From assembly GCA_958295875.1 (NCBI GenBank), contig OY282379.1, forward strand, positions 620,001 through 684,000: a DNA stretch of 64,000 nt. Direction: 5' to 3'. Positions 8,555 to 16,723 of this stretch are shown piece by piece (the first letter of the stretch is position 1; every line of letters starts with the position of its first letter). Source of the DNA: an uncultured Pseudomonadales bacterium (lineage in GTDB: Bacteria > Pseudomonadota > Gammaproteobacteria > Pseudomonadales > Azotimanducaceae). The position numbers and the translations under genes were made by a program. The notes beneath the pieces are model-generated. The model did not search any database, was not told the DNA's origin, and was given only the letters and a program-made list of their open reading frames with translations.

Positions 8555-9625
8555 ATGCACGAAGACGACATCTGCCGAACGGCGTTCGCGGATGCCAGCA
8601 TGACGCGCGACCTGTTGGAACTGCTGCCGGAGGACGCCACTGCCGAGCTGGACCCGAGCCGGCTGCGCCGGCTGCCGACCGAGCACGTCGCCGCGGGCGG
8701 GCAGCGCCGCCGCGCCGACATGGCCTGGGCGGTTGGCACGCTTGTGCGGGCAGGGCTAGGGGGTAGCTCGCCAGAGAGGGCCGGCGCGGAAGCGGACTCC
8801 GGAGCGGAGGCGTTGCTGGCGTTGGAGTTCCAGTCCTCGCCGGACCGCGCCATGGCGCTGCGGATGGAGATCTACGTGGCGCTGCTGCGCCAAGAGGTGG
8901 CCGCCGAGGGCGGACTGCGCGCCGGCGACCTGCTGCCCCGGGTGTTGCCGGTGGTGGTCTACACGGGAGGTCGGCGCTGGCGGCCAGAGACTCTCGACCA
9001 ACTGACCGCGCCGACGCCAGCGGGCTGGGGCGGCTGGCAGGCGCGTTTCGAGTTCCTTTGCCTTAACGCTGCGAACTTGACGGCGGAGGATGGACGCTCG
9101 AACCCGGTCGCCGCGCTGCTGCGGCTGCTGGCGAGCCGGCAGGCGGAATCTGTGCCGGCGCTGGCGAAGGCGCTGTTCGACGGGCTGCGGCCGGTCGGTT
9201 CGGGCGCGGAGCGTCAGGCGTTTGCGAATAGACTGGCTCGGGCGCTGATGCGAATGCTGATCGCCCGCTTCGCCGGAGACGAAGAGAGCGACCGGCATCG
9301 ACACCACATGCAGCAGGCGCTGCGTTACATGGAGGAACCCACCATGCTCGCCGAGGCAATCACCGAATGGCGGCAAAACGCAATCGCGGAGGGCAGAGCC
9401 GCAGGCAGAACCGAGGGTAGAACCGAAGGCAGAACCGAGGTGCTGCGGCGGCTGGCCGCCCGGCGCTTTGGCCTTGAGGCGGGCGCTGAGTTCGGCCGGC
9501 TTCTGGCGGACGAGCAGGATGCCGATCGGCTGGCGCTTGCCGGCGATCTGGTGATCGACTGCTCGAGCGCGGAAGAATTGCTGCGGCGTGCGCGTGGCTT
9601 GCTGAGGGAGGGGGCGTCGACCTGA
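8555..9625 (+). CDS. Rpn family recombination-promoting nuclease / putative transposase, copy 2
   Basis: A 356-residue near-duplicate of the preceding gene with the same PD-(D/E)XK landmarks: HEDDICRTAFADASMTRDLL, RRRADMAWAV, LLALEFQSSPDRAMALR and LPRVLPVVVYTGGRRWRPE. It differs from copy 1 in two places. The region after RADMAWAVGT is shorter (LVRAGLGGSSPERAG). Before VLRRLAARRFG there is an expanded 4-residue repeat (GRAAGRTEGRTEGRTE) where copy 1 has a single unit. The gene is intact and begins at the equivalent ATG. The pair probably arose by tandem duplication and has since diverged in a linker and a repeat-prone tail. The family role in recombination or element mobility is known only for the E. 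coli paralogues; the role here is inferred. Confidence 0.85.
   Translation: MHEDDICRTAFADASMTRDLLELLPEDATAELDPSRLRRLPTEHVAAGGQRRRADMAWAVGTLVRAGLGGSSPERAGAEADSGAEALLALEFQSSPDRAMALRMEIYVALLRQEVAAEGGLRAGDLLPRVLPVVVYTGGRRWRPETLDQLTAPTPAGWGGWQARFEFLCLNAANLTAEDGRSNPVAALLRLLASRQAESVPALAKALFDGLRPVGSGAERQAFANRLARALMRMLIARFAGDEESDRHRHHMQQALRYMEEPTMLAEAITEWRQNAIAEGRAAGRTEGRTEGRTEVLRRLAARRFGLEAGAEFGRLLADEQDADRLALAGDLVIDCSSAEELLRRARGLLREGAST
9392..9439 (+). repeat. 12-base in-frame tandem repeat in rpn copy 2
   Basis: Four 12-base units related to GGCAGAACCGAG (9392-9403, 9404-9415, 9416-9427, 9428-9439) encode G-R-[AT]-[AE] tetrapeptides. Copy 1 of the gene has a single corresponding unit at 8222-8233, so the array expanded after the duplication. 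Confidence 0.85.
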
Positions 9626-9737
9626 TCCTGTGCGAGCAGGCGACGCGGAAGCTGTCCCAGAACCTGATGCTCAAAGCTCGAGTGGCGTGAGTTCCAGCCG
9701 GCCGGCGAGGGAAGGGCCACCGCCTCACGGCGTGGCC

Positions 9738-10029
9738 TCAGTGCTCCTCAGACACCGGCCGAATCAGCGCGTTCGTGTCGAACGCAGGACCGAGCGGGCC
9801 ATCACTTGCCATGCGACTTGGCAGCGGGACGGCGAACCGGATCGATGACGCTCGCGGCCGATCCATCGGCTGCCTTGATCGCCATGCGGCGGCGCCAGTT
9901 ACTCACCTCGACGGGATCCGTCCCCGGCTCTACGGCGCGGATGTCGAACTCCTACGGGGGAATGTCCGACGTCAGCAGAGCCGCGGCGAGGCCCCGTGCC
10001 CGTTTGTCGGTCGTGCGATAAATCGCCAT
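9738..10029 (-). pseudogene. Decayed VapBC-like toxin-antitoxin locus
   Basis: Read from 10029 downward, an ATG opens a small antitoxin-like frame (MAIYRTTDKRARGLAAALL) that meets a TAG at 9952-9954. The same frame continues sensibly afterwards (EFDIRAVEPGTDPVEVSNWR ... RRPAAKSHGK) to a stop at 9802-9804, giving ~75 residues if the TAG is ignored. A second frame starts at the ATG ending at 9812, overlapping the first as toxin genes usually do. It reads MASDGPLGPAFDTNALIRP; PAFDTNALI is the N-terminal PIN-domain motif with its catalytic Asp. It stops after 24 residues. About 80-100 bases further on, in another frame, SIRFWDSFRVAC recalls the C-terminal PIN strand. I infer a vapBC pair broken by a nonsense mutation and a frameshift or deletion. 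The family calls rest on short motifs only. Confidence 0.45.
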
Positions 10030-10036
10030 GGCGCGC

Positions 10037-12013
10037 CTACTCCGCAGCCCCCCCGGCCAAGCGCTCGCGTTGCGGGGCGCCGGCGCCAATGTGCCTGTCC
10101 AGAAAGGCCAGCAGCGCATTGAAGAAGTCCGCGCGGTTTTCCTCCTTGTAGAACCCGTGGCCCTCGTTGGCCTTCTCCATGTACTGCGCCTCGATGCCGG
10201 CCGCCTCAAGTTTCTTCATCAGTTCGCGGGCGTGATCCACCGGCACCCGCGCATCCTCTTCCCCATGCACGATGAAGAGCGGCGTCTTCAAGCGGTCCAA
10301 GTAAGTGACCGGGGAAGCGCGGCGCCGGTCCTCCGCGGTGGGGCCAATCACCCGGTCGATGTACTTCTCGCCCCAGCGGGTGAGGCGGGTGAAGTCTGCC
10401 TTCTTGTACTGGATGTCGTGGTCGTACACGCCGGCCGCCGGCACTGAACAGGCGTAGAGGTCTGGCTCGCGCACCACGCTCATCAAGGCCGCATAGCCGC
10501 CGTAGCTCCAGCCGTGTATGCATACCCGCCCTGCCTCGGTGATGCCGGTCTCAATGGCCCATCGGGTGGCATCGGTGAGGTCGTCTTGCATGGCGCCGGC
10601 CCATTCGCCGTAGCCGATCCGCTCGAAGCGGGTGCCGTAGCCGCCGGAACCGCGATAGTTCACCTGCAGCACGGCGTAGCCGTTCACGGCGAGCACTTGC
10701 ACATACTGGTCGTACCGCCAATGGTCGCGCGGGCCATGCGGCCCGCCGTGCGGCATCAGCACCATGGGCGCCGGCCCAACTTGGCCCGGCGGCAGGGCGA
10801 GGTAGCCGCGCAGCTTCAGGCCGTCCCGCGCCTCGAACTCCACTGGGCGCATCTCCGCCAAGGTTGCGTCGTCGATCCACGGCAATAGGTCGAACAGGCG
10901 CTGCATCTGGCGCGTCTCCCGCTCGAAGACATACACCTCCGGCGTTTGGTTGTCGTCCTGCACGCTCACCAACACCAGTTGGCCATCGGTGGTGGCATTG
11001 GCGATGGACACAAAGCGGCCGGGGAACAAGCCCTGCAGCTGTTGGACCAACGCCGCCTCGGCGTTGTCTGGGTCGATGGCGACGATGCTCGGATAGTCTG
11101 GCTCGATCCTCGCCCCCCAAGCGTTGCCCTCGGAGTCCACCACCAGCTCGGCATCCACCACATCGTGGCGATACACCTCGGTGCGCTCCTGCGTTGCCGG
11201 ATCCATCAGATAGATGCCCAACGGGCCATCGTCCGGCGCCGTCGACACAAAAATGCGTCCATCCTCCGCCACGGCAAGGGGGCGGAGGGGCACATCGCCG
11301 AGCTGCGTTTTGCTGAGCAAGCTCCAATCACCCGTTTCCGGGTCGCGCACGTGGACGAGGGAGTTGAAGTCGTCATCTGTGGAGAACGAGAAGCGGACAT
11401 CGCCATCCCGCCCCGCCACCAAAAAGGCATCCGCCGCAGGCGCCCGCACACGCCCGGTGAGGCGGCCCGTGTAGACGTTCAGCTTCGCCGCCTCCACCGG
11501 CGACGCCGCAGACCAGTTCCAATCTCGAATCTGCACCAACACGTTGTTCTTGTCGTCCCCCAGCGGGTCGATGATGCTGGCGCTGGCGTATCGCTGCACC
11601 GCGCCCCGCGTCGCGCTGGGGACATCTTCGCCGGCGCGGTAGCCGAAGAGATGTTTGCTGCGCCCGCCATCCGCGTCCATGCCGAACAGCTCCCCAGAGG
11701 GCGCCAAGAATTCGTAGCGGCCGAAATCCCGCGTCACGGAACCGATGAGCCGGTCGCTGTTCACCCACTGGAAGTCCAGCACTTGGTTGCGGCCGGGGAA
11801 GCTCATCACGCCCTTCAAGGCAAGCTCGGGATAGCTCAGCACCGCCACCACCCGCTTGTCGTCCACGATGCGCAGCACCGCCAAGTACTCGGCAGTGGGC
11901 GAGATGCGCACCCGCAGCACTTCCGGAGACTTGGCGAAATCTTCCGGCGTGGGGGGCGCCGCCGCGGCAGCGCCGGCGACGGCCACGAGAGCCAAGGTGC
12001 AGAGTGTCTTCAT
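10037..12013 (-). CDS. S9 family prolyl oligopeptidase-type peptidase, secreted
   Basis: A 658-residue serine peptidase of the S9 (acylaminoacyl/prolyl oligopeptidase) family. I start at the ATG ending at 12013, where GGAGG lies a few bases upstream and a signal peptide follows at once (MKTLCTLALVAVAGAAAAA), implying export to the periplasm or beyond. Residues ~30-390 form a beta-propeller-like N-terminal domain. The alpha/beta hydrolase domain carries the nucleophile in HGWSYGGYAALM (Ser about 503). The Asp lies in HGEEDARVPVDHA (about 587) and the His in NEGHGFY (about 619). The oxyanion region is MPHGGPHGPRDHWRYD. It would trim short peptides. The neighbours are unrelated; it is divergent from the ccm operon. 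Confidence 0.92.
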   Translation of the reverse strand: MKTLCTLALVAVAGAAAAAPPTPEDFAKSPEVLRVRISPTAEYLAVLRIVDDKRVVAVLSYPELALKGVMSFPGRNQVLDFQWVNSDRLIGSVTRDFGRYEFLAPSGELFGMDADGGRSKHLFGYRAGEDVPSATRGAVQRYASASIIDPLGDDKNNVLVQIRDWNWSAASPVEAAKLNVYTGRLTGRVRAPAADAFLVAGRDGDVRFSFSTDDDFNSLVHVRDPETGDWSLLSKTQLGDVPLRPLAVAEDGRIFVSTAPDDGPLGIYLMDPATQERTEVYRHDVVDAELVVDSEGNAWGARIEPDYPSIVAIDPDNAEAALVQQLQGLFPGRFVSIANATTDGQLVLVSVQDDNQTPEVYVFERETRQMQRLFDLLPWIDDATLAEMRPVEFEARDGLKLRGYLALPPGQVGPAPMVLMPHGGPHGPRDHWRYDQYVQVLAVNGYAVLQVNYRGSGGYGTRFERIGYGEWAGAMQDDLTDATRWAIETGITEAGRVCIHGWSYGGYAALMSVVREPDLYACSVPAAGVYDHDIQYKKADFTRLTRWGEKYIDRVIGPTAEDRRRASPVTYLDRLKTPLFIVHGEEDARVPVDHARELMKKLEAAGIEAQYMEKANEGHGFYKEENRADFFNALLAFLDRHIGAGAPQRERLAGGAAE

Positions 12014-12143
12014 CGGTGTCCTCCCACCAGCCATGCCGCCAAGTTACATCGCCGCCCATCACCCGCGCAACGCACCTTTGGGCACCGCCTCTGCGGGCCG
12101 CGCAGGCGGACGGCGGCGCGTCACTTGAATCGCACCGGGTGGC

Positions 12144-12149
12144 TATAAT
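12144..12149 (+). promoter_or_regulatory. Consensus -10 element (TATAAT) before ccmA
   Basis: A perfect TATAAT ends 9 bases before the GTG start of ccmA, so transcription would start within a few bases of the start codon. No good -35 match sits at standard spacing (TTGAAT at 12125-12130 is only 13 bases away). Confidence 0.45.
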
Positions 12150-12158
12150 GCGGCCTCT

Positions 12159-12764
12159 GTGGCGAGCCCCCAAACCGAGCCTCTCCTGTCGATTCGCGGC
12201 CTCGCCTGTTCGGGTGGGCGTCGCCGGCTTTTCTGCGGCATCGACGCGACCTTGCGCCCCGGCGACGCCATCGAAGTGCGGGGCGCCAATGGCAGCGGCA
12301 AAACCACGCTGTTGCGCTGCGCAGCCGGGTTGCTGACGCCCCACGCGGGGGATGTGCGGCGAGCAGGAGGCCAAGCGCCGCTCTACCTAGGGCACAAATC
12401 AGGCATGAGTTCGCTGTTAAGCCCCATCGAGAACATGCGCTGGCATCTCGCCCTCGCCGGCGGCGCAGCCTCGCCCGCCGCGTGCGGCGCGGCCCTCGAA
12501 CAGGTCGGCTTGGGCACCGAGCGCCACGATCCATGCGGCAACCTTTCTGCCGGCCAGCAGCGCCGCGTAGGTTTGGCGCGCCTAGCCGTGAGCAATGCCC
12601 GCCTGTGGTTGCTCGACGAGCCGTTCAGCGCCTTGGATGCGGCTGGGCGCGCGCTGGTACTGGCGTTGATCGCCGCGCATCGCGCCGCCGGCGGCGGCGT
12701 GCTCTGCGCCACCCACGAAGGGCTGAACCTGCCGGACGCGCAAGTGCTGCGGCTGCCGTTGTGA
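12159..12764 (+). CDS. ccmA: Heme exporter ATP-binding protein CcmA
   Basis: The 201-residue ATPase of the CcmABCD complex, which in System I cytochrome c maturation releases heme-loaded CcmE (holo-CcmE). Walker A is GANGSGKTT (about residues 42-50), the ABC signature is LSAGQQRRVGLARL (about 129-142) and Walker B is LWLLDEPFSALD. The start is a GTG giving MASPQTEPLLSIRGL, matching the family N-terminus. No Shine-Dalgarno sequence is visible and the start is only 9 bases past a TATAAT, so the message may be nearly leaderless. It is the first gene of ccmABCDEFGHI; its TGA overlaps the GTG of ccmB. Confidence 0.95.
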   Translation: MASPQTEPLLSIRGLACSGGRRRLFCGIDATLRPGDAIEVRGANGSGKTTLLRCAAGLLTPHAGDVRRAGGQAPLYLGHKSGMSSLLSPIENMRWHLALAGGAASPAACGAALEQVGLGTERHDPCGNLSAGQQRRVGLARLAVSNARLWLLDEPFSALDAAGRALVLALIAAHRAAGGGVLCATHEGLNLPDAQVLRLPL

Positions 12765-13426
12765 GCATTGCCATCGCGCAGACGCGGCGAGACCTCGCCA
12801 TCGTCGTGCGCTCGCGGGGCGAAGCCCTCAATCCGCTGGCGTTTTTCGCCTTGGCAACGCTCCTCTTCGGGCTTGCCGGGCCCAGCCCTGAAACCCGCGC
12901 CGCCATCGCGCCGGGCGCCGTCTGGGCCTTGGCCGCGCTGGCCACGACGCTCTCCATGGAGGGGCTGTTTCGCCGCGATGTGGAGGAAGGAGCGCTGGAG
13001 CAGTTGTTGCTCCATGCCCGCCCGCTATGGCCGGCAGTGCTCGGCAAGTTGTTCGCGCACTGGTGCGTGACAGGGCTGCCGCTGGTGGTGTTGGGCCCGG
13101 TCGCGGCGCTCGCGCTGCAAGCCTCCACAGACGTCTTGCCGGCGCTCGCCCTAGGCTTGTTGCTAGGCACTCCCACGCTCACTTTGATCGGCGCCATCGC
13201 CGCCGCGCTCACCGCCGGCATCGGGCGCGGCAGCCTGTTGGTGGCGCTGATCGCGCTGCCCCTGTGCGTGCCAACGCTCATCTTCGGCGCCGGCGCTGCC
13301 TTCGCCGCCGCGGCCGGGGCGGACCCGACGCCACAACTGCTGTGGCTCGCAGCGCTTCTCGCCGCCGCGGCCACAGCCGCCCCGTTCGCGGTGGGCGCGG
13401 GGCTGCGCGTCAGCCAAGAGTATTGA
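12761..13426 (+). CDS. ccmB: Heme exporter membrane protein CcmB
   Basis: A 221-residue inner-membrane permease partner of CcmA with about six hydrophobic segments, for example LAFFALATLLFGLAG and LPALALGLLLGTPTLTLIG. The family feature TTLSMEGLFRRDVEEGALEQ lies near residue 70. It starts with GTG in a GTGA overlap with the ccmA stop; the open frame extends upstream inside ccmA but that part is only shadow sequence. It anchors CcmA and, with CcmC, handles release of holo-CcmE. Length and position in the operon match the family. Confidence 0.93.
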   Translation: MSIAIAQTRRDLAIVVRSRGEALNPLAFFALATLLFGLAGPSPETRAAIAPGAVWALAALATTLSMEGLFRRDVEEGALEQLLLHARPLWPAVLGKLFAHWCVTGLPLVVLGPVAALALQASTDVLPALALGLLLGTPTLTLIGAIAAALTAGIGRGSLLVALIALPLCVPTLIFGAGAAFAAAAGADPTPQLLWLAALLAAAATAAPFAVGAGLRVSQEY

Positions 13427-13428
13427 TC

Positions 13429-14187
13429 GTGGGCCCGCTCAGAACTTACTTCCACAAGCTCGGTTCGCCGCGCTGGTTCTTCGATTTGGCGCGGCCATGG
13501 GGCATCGGCTTCGCCGTCGTCGGCGTGAGCCTGCTGGTGGTCGGCTGGGTGTGGGGCCTCGGCTTCGCGCCGGAGGATTACCAGCAGGGCAACAGCTTCC
13601 GCATTATCTATGTGCATGTGCCGTCCGCGCATCTGGCGCAAGCGCTGTATGTGGCGATGGGCGTTGCCGGCGTGACGGCGCTGGTGTGGCGCGTCAAGCT
13701 GGCGGACATGTTCATCGCCGTTGTGGCCCCCGTGGGCTTGGCGATGGCCGGCATGGCCCTCGCCACCGGTGCCATTTGGGGCCGCCCGACATGGGGCGCG
13801 TGGTGGGTGTGGGACGCCCGCACCACCTCCATGCTGGTGCTGTTCTTCCTGTTCGTGGGCTTGGTCGCGCTGCGCCAAGCCATCCCCTCCGAGCGCCAAG
13901 CGGGGCGCGCCGCGGCGGTGCTGGCCATCGTCGGCACCGTCAACGTGCCGATCATCAAGTACTCGGTGGAGTGGTGGCTCACGCTGCACCAACCGGCGAG
14001 TTTCAGCTTGAGCTCCGCCCCGGCGATGCCGCCTTCGATGTGGGTGCCGCTGGTGGTGAACGTGATCGGCCTGTACAGCTTCGCCGGCGCGTTGATCGTC
14101 GCGGGGCTGCGCAACGAAATCCTGCACCGCGAGCGCGACGCGCAGTGGGTGCGCGAGCGCTTGGCGGCGGGGGCCGTGAGGCCATGA
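13429..14187 (+). CDS. ccmC: Heme exporter protein CcmC
   Basis: A 252-residue heme-handling membrane protein that attaches heme to CcmE. It carries the tryptophan-rich periplasmic motif WGAWWVWDARTTS (about residues 123-135), which binds heme with two flanking conserved histidines (one in HVPSAHLAQ). Six transmembrane segments are seen. The chosen GTG start gives MGPLRTYFHKLGSPRWFF, which agrees with relatives in N-terminal length. It starts 2 bases after the ccmB stop and overlaps ccmD by 4 bases. Confidence 0.95.
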   Translation: MGPLRTYFHKLGSPRWFFDLARPWGIGFAVVGVSLLVVGWVWGLGFAPEDYQQGNSFRIIYVHVPSAHLAQALYVAMGVAGVTALVWRVKLADMFIAVVAPVGLAMAGMALATGAIWGRPTWGAWWVWDARTTSMLVLFFLFVGLVALRQAIPSERQAGRAAAVLAIVGTVNVPIIKYSVEWWLTLHQPASFSLSSAPAMPPSMWVPLVVNVIGLYSFAGALIVAGLRNEILHRERDAQWVRERLAAGAVRP

Positions 14188-14327
14188 GCGAGTTCTTCCA
14201 CATGGGTGGCCACGGCCTCTACGTTTGGCTCGCCTACGGCATCTCGTTCGCCGCCCTCGCCATCCTCGCCGCGCGCCCCATCGCCGCGCGACGGCGGCTC
14301 ACCCGGCGCGGTTCGGACGAACGATGA
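14184..14327 (+). CDS. ccmD: Heme exporter small protein CcmD
   Basis: A 47-residue single-span membrane protein (MSEFFHMGGHGLYVWLAYG...) with the conserved FFHMGGHGLYVWLAYG start and an arginine-rich cytoplasmic tail. It belongs to the CcmABCD complex and helps release holo-CcmE. ATGA overlaps join it to ccmC upstream and ccmE downstream. Confidence 0.93.
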   Translation: MSEFFHMGGHGLYVWLAYGISFAALAILAARPIAARRRLTRRGSDER

Positions 14328-14773
14328 AAGCGATGAATAGGCAGCGCCGCGCTCGGCTGGCCGCCACCGTCTTGTTGCTCGTCGGCGCCGCCGCCACCGT
14401 CGCGCTCACGCTCGCGGCGTTGAACGAGAACGTCAACGCCTTCCATCCCCCGGCCAGCATCGTCGGCGGCGAGGCGCCGGTGAACACCTCCATCCGCGCC
14501 GGCGGCATGGTGGCCGAAGGCAGCGTGCGGCGGGACGCAACGGGCCTCGCCGTCTCCTTCGTGGTGACAGACCACCAAGGGGCGGACTATCCGGTGCGCT
14601 ATCACGGCATACTGCCGGACCTCTTCCGCGAGGGCCAAGGCGTGCTGGTGACAGGCGAACTGACCGCCGCCGGCGTCTTTGAAGCGCGAGAGGTGCTGGC
14701 GCGGCACGATGAAAACTACATGCCGCCGGAGCTCGCGGACATGGCGGCACATCAGGGGGCCGCGCCGCGGTGA
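14324..14773 (+). CDS. ccmE: Cytochrome c maturation heme chaperone CcmE
   Basis: A 149-residue periplasmic heme chaperone anchored by one N-terminal helix (LAATVLLLVGAAATVALTLAAL). The covalent heme attachment site is His ~128 in the motif ARHDENYMPPEL, with the ligand Tyr ~132. The OB-fold core (IRAGGMVAEGSVRR, ADYPVRYHGILPDLFREGQG) is complete. It passes heme from CcmC to the CcmF/H ligase. It overlaps ccmD and ccmF by 4 bases each. Confidence 0.96.
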   Translation: MKAMNRQRRARLAATVLLLVGAAATVALTLAALNENVNAFHPPASIVGGEAPVNTSIRAGGMVAEGSVRRDATGLAVSFVVTDHQGADYPVRYHGILPDLFREGQGVLVTGELTAAGVFEAREVLARHDENYMPPELADMAAHQGAAPR

Positions 14774-16713
14774 TCGTCGAGATCGGCCACTTCGCCGCGA
14801 TCTTGGCGTTGCTCATGGCCGCCGGCCTCGCCGGCGCCGGTTTCCTCGCCGCCGCCAACCCCGCGTGGCGGGGACTGACGCAGGCGCTCGCCTTGGGGCA
14901 GCTCGCGTTTGTGGCATTGAGCTTCGCCGTGCTGGTGGCGGCCTTCGTCGGCAATGACTTTTCCGTCGCCTACGTTGCGCAAAACTCAAACTCCGCCTTG
15001 CCTTGGCACTATCGGGTAAGCGCCACTTGGGGCGCCCACGAGGGTTCGTTCCTGCTGTGGACGCTCATCGCGGCTGGGTGGACCGCGGCGGTGAGCGTCG
15101 CCGGGCGGCAACTGCCGAGCGAGGTGCATGGCCGGGCGCTCGGCGTGTTGGGGGCGCTCAACGCGGCTTTTCTGCTGTTCCTGTTGAGCGCGAGCAACCC
15201 GTTCGAGCGGCTGCTGCCGGCACCGCCGGCGGATGGCGCGGACCTCAATCCCCTGCTGCAGGATTTCGGCCTCATCGTGCATCCGCCGCTCCTCTACACT
15301 GGCTATGTGGGCCTCGCCGTGGCGTTCGCGTTTGCAGCCGCGGCGCTGCTTGCCGGACGGCTGGACGCCGCGTGGGCGCGCTGGACGCGGCCGTGGACGA
15401 ACGCGGCGTGGGCGTTCCTCACCTGCGGCATCGCGCTCGGCAGTTGGTGGGCGTACTACGAACTCGGCTGGGGCGGCTGGTGGTTTTGGGATCCGGTGGA
15501 GAACGCCTCGTTCATGCCTTGGCTCGCCGCCACCGCGCTCATTCATTCGCTGGCCGTCACCGAGAAGCGCGGCGCCTTCAAGGCATGGACGGCGTTCCTG
15601 GCCCTCACCGCCTTCTCCTTGGCGCTGCTCGGCGCGTTCATCGTGCGCTCCGGCGTGCTCACCTCGGTGCATGCGTTCGCGACAGACCCGGAGCGCGGCG
15701 TGTTCCTGCTCATCATCCTCGCGCTGGCCGTTGGCGGCGCCTTCGCTCTGTATGCGTTGCGGGCGCCCAGCATCGGCAGCCGCGCCACCTACGACGGCGT
15801 CTCGCGGGAACTGTTGCTGCTTGCCAACAACGCCATCTTGACGCTGGCGTTGGCGGTGGTGTTGCTCGGCACCCTGTATCCGCTGGCCTACGAAGCGGCC
15901 ACTGGCGGCGACAAAATTTCGGTCGGCCCACCCTACTTCAATCGCGTCTTCGTGCCGCTCATGCTGCTGTTGGCGGCCTGCCTCGCCATCGCGCCCATTT
16001 CGCGCTGGAAGCGCACGCCGCTCAAGCTGTTTCAGAAGGCGGGGTGGATGCTGCTGGCGGCCGCCGCCATCGGCTTGGCCGCGCCGCTCGTCTTCGCCGG
16101 CGCGTTGAAAGCCGGGGCCGCGGCAGCCGCGGCGCTTGGCACCTGGGTCGCGGTGGTGCTGGCGGCGGATTGCTGGCGGCGGCGCGGCGCGCTGACACGC
16201 AGCTACCTCGGCATGGCGATGGCGCACTTGGGCTTCGCGGTGAGCTTGGTGGGCATCGGCGCCACCAGCCAGTTCTCATCGGCGCTCGATGCGCGGCTCG
16301 CGGTGGGCGAAGCCGTTGAGTTGAACGGCGTCACCTATCGCTTCGCTTCGCTCTCCCAAGTTGACGGCCCGAACTACACCGCAGAGCGCGGCACGTTCAC
16401 CACCGATGCCGGCGTCACCCTCCACGCCGAGAAACGCTATTACGCGGCGAGCGGCCAAGTGATGACGGAGGCCGGCATCGCGGCCGGCTTCCTGCGCGAC
16501 CTTTACGTCACCCTCGGCGAGCGCCTGCCGGACGGCTCTTGGGCCGTGCGCTTGAACGATAAGCCCTTGGTGCGCTGGGTCTGGCTGGGTGCATTGTTGA
16601 TGGCCGGCGGCGGCATCTTGGCCGTGATGGATCCGCGTTATCGGCGGGTGCGGGTGCGGCGGCGCAGTGCCGACGCCGCAGCCATGCCCCACCCGGCGCA
16701 GAGCAGCGGCTGA
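14770..16713 (+). CDS. ccmF: Cytochrome c heme lyase subunit CcmF
   Basis: A 647-residue polytopic inner-membrane protein, the core of the System I heme ligase that joins heme to CXXCH apocytochromes. It has the WWD heme-handling motif GWGGWWFWDPVENASFMPWL (about residues 232-251) and more than ten hydrophobic spans. Family blocks WHYRVSATWGAHEGSFLLW and LLYTGYVGLAVAFAFA are present. It starts with GTG overlapping the ccmE stop. The C-terminal soluble region (PNYTAERGTFTTDAG ... LPDGSWAVRL) is complete, so the gene is intact. Confidence 0.96.
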   Translation: MIVEIGHFAAILALLMAAGLAGAGFLAAANPAWRGLTQALALGQLAFVALSFAVLVAAFVGNDFSVAYVAQNSNSALPWHYRVSATWGAHEGSFLLWTLIAAGWTAAVSVAGRQLPSEVHGRALGVLGALNAAFLLFLLSASNPFERLLPAPPADGADLNPLLQDFGLIVHPPLLYTGYVGLAVAFAFAAAALLAGRLDAAWARWTRPWTNAAWAFLTCGIALGSWWAYYELGWGGWWFWDPVENASFMPWLAATALIHSLAVTEKRGAFKAWTAFLALTAFSLALLGAFIVRSGVLTSVHAFATDPERGVFLLIILALAVGGAFALYALRAPSIGSRATYDGVSRELLLLANNAILTLALAVVLLGTLYPLAYEAATGGDKISVGPPYFNRVFVPLMLLLAACLAIAPISRWKRTPLKLFQKAGWMLLAAAAIGLAAPLVFAGALKAGAAAAAALGTWVAVVLAADCWRRRGALTRSYLGMAMAHLGFAVSLVGIGATSQFSSALDARLAVGEAVELNGVTYRFASLSQVDGPNYTAERGTFTTDAGVTLHAEKRYYAASGQVMTEAGIAAGFLRDLYVTLGERLPDGSWAVRLNDKPLVRWVWLGALLMAGGGILAVMDPRYRRVRVRRRSADAAAMPHPAQSSG

Positions 16714-16723
16714 TGCGCCGACC

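Larger units (their letters stand above)
7241..9625 (+). repeat. Tandem duplication containing two rpn genes (units start at 7241 and 8455)
   Basis: The ~100 bases before each gene (from GGCTTGGTGT at 7241 and at 8455) are nearly identical, and the similarity continues through the coding regions. Corresponding positions are 1214 bases apart at the starts and 1199 at the stops. The copies differ mainly in one central segment and near the C-terminus, so this is a true gene-plus-leader tandem duplication. Confidence 0.9.
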
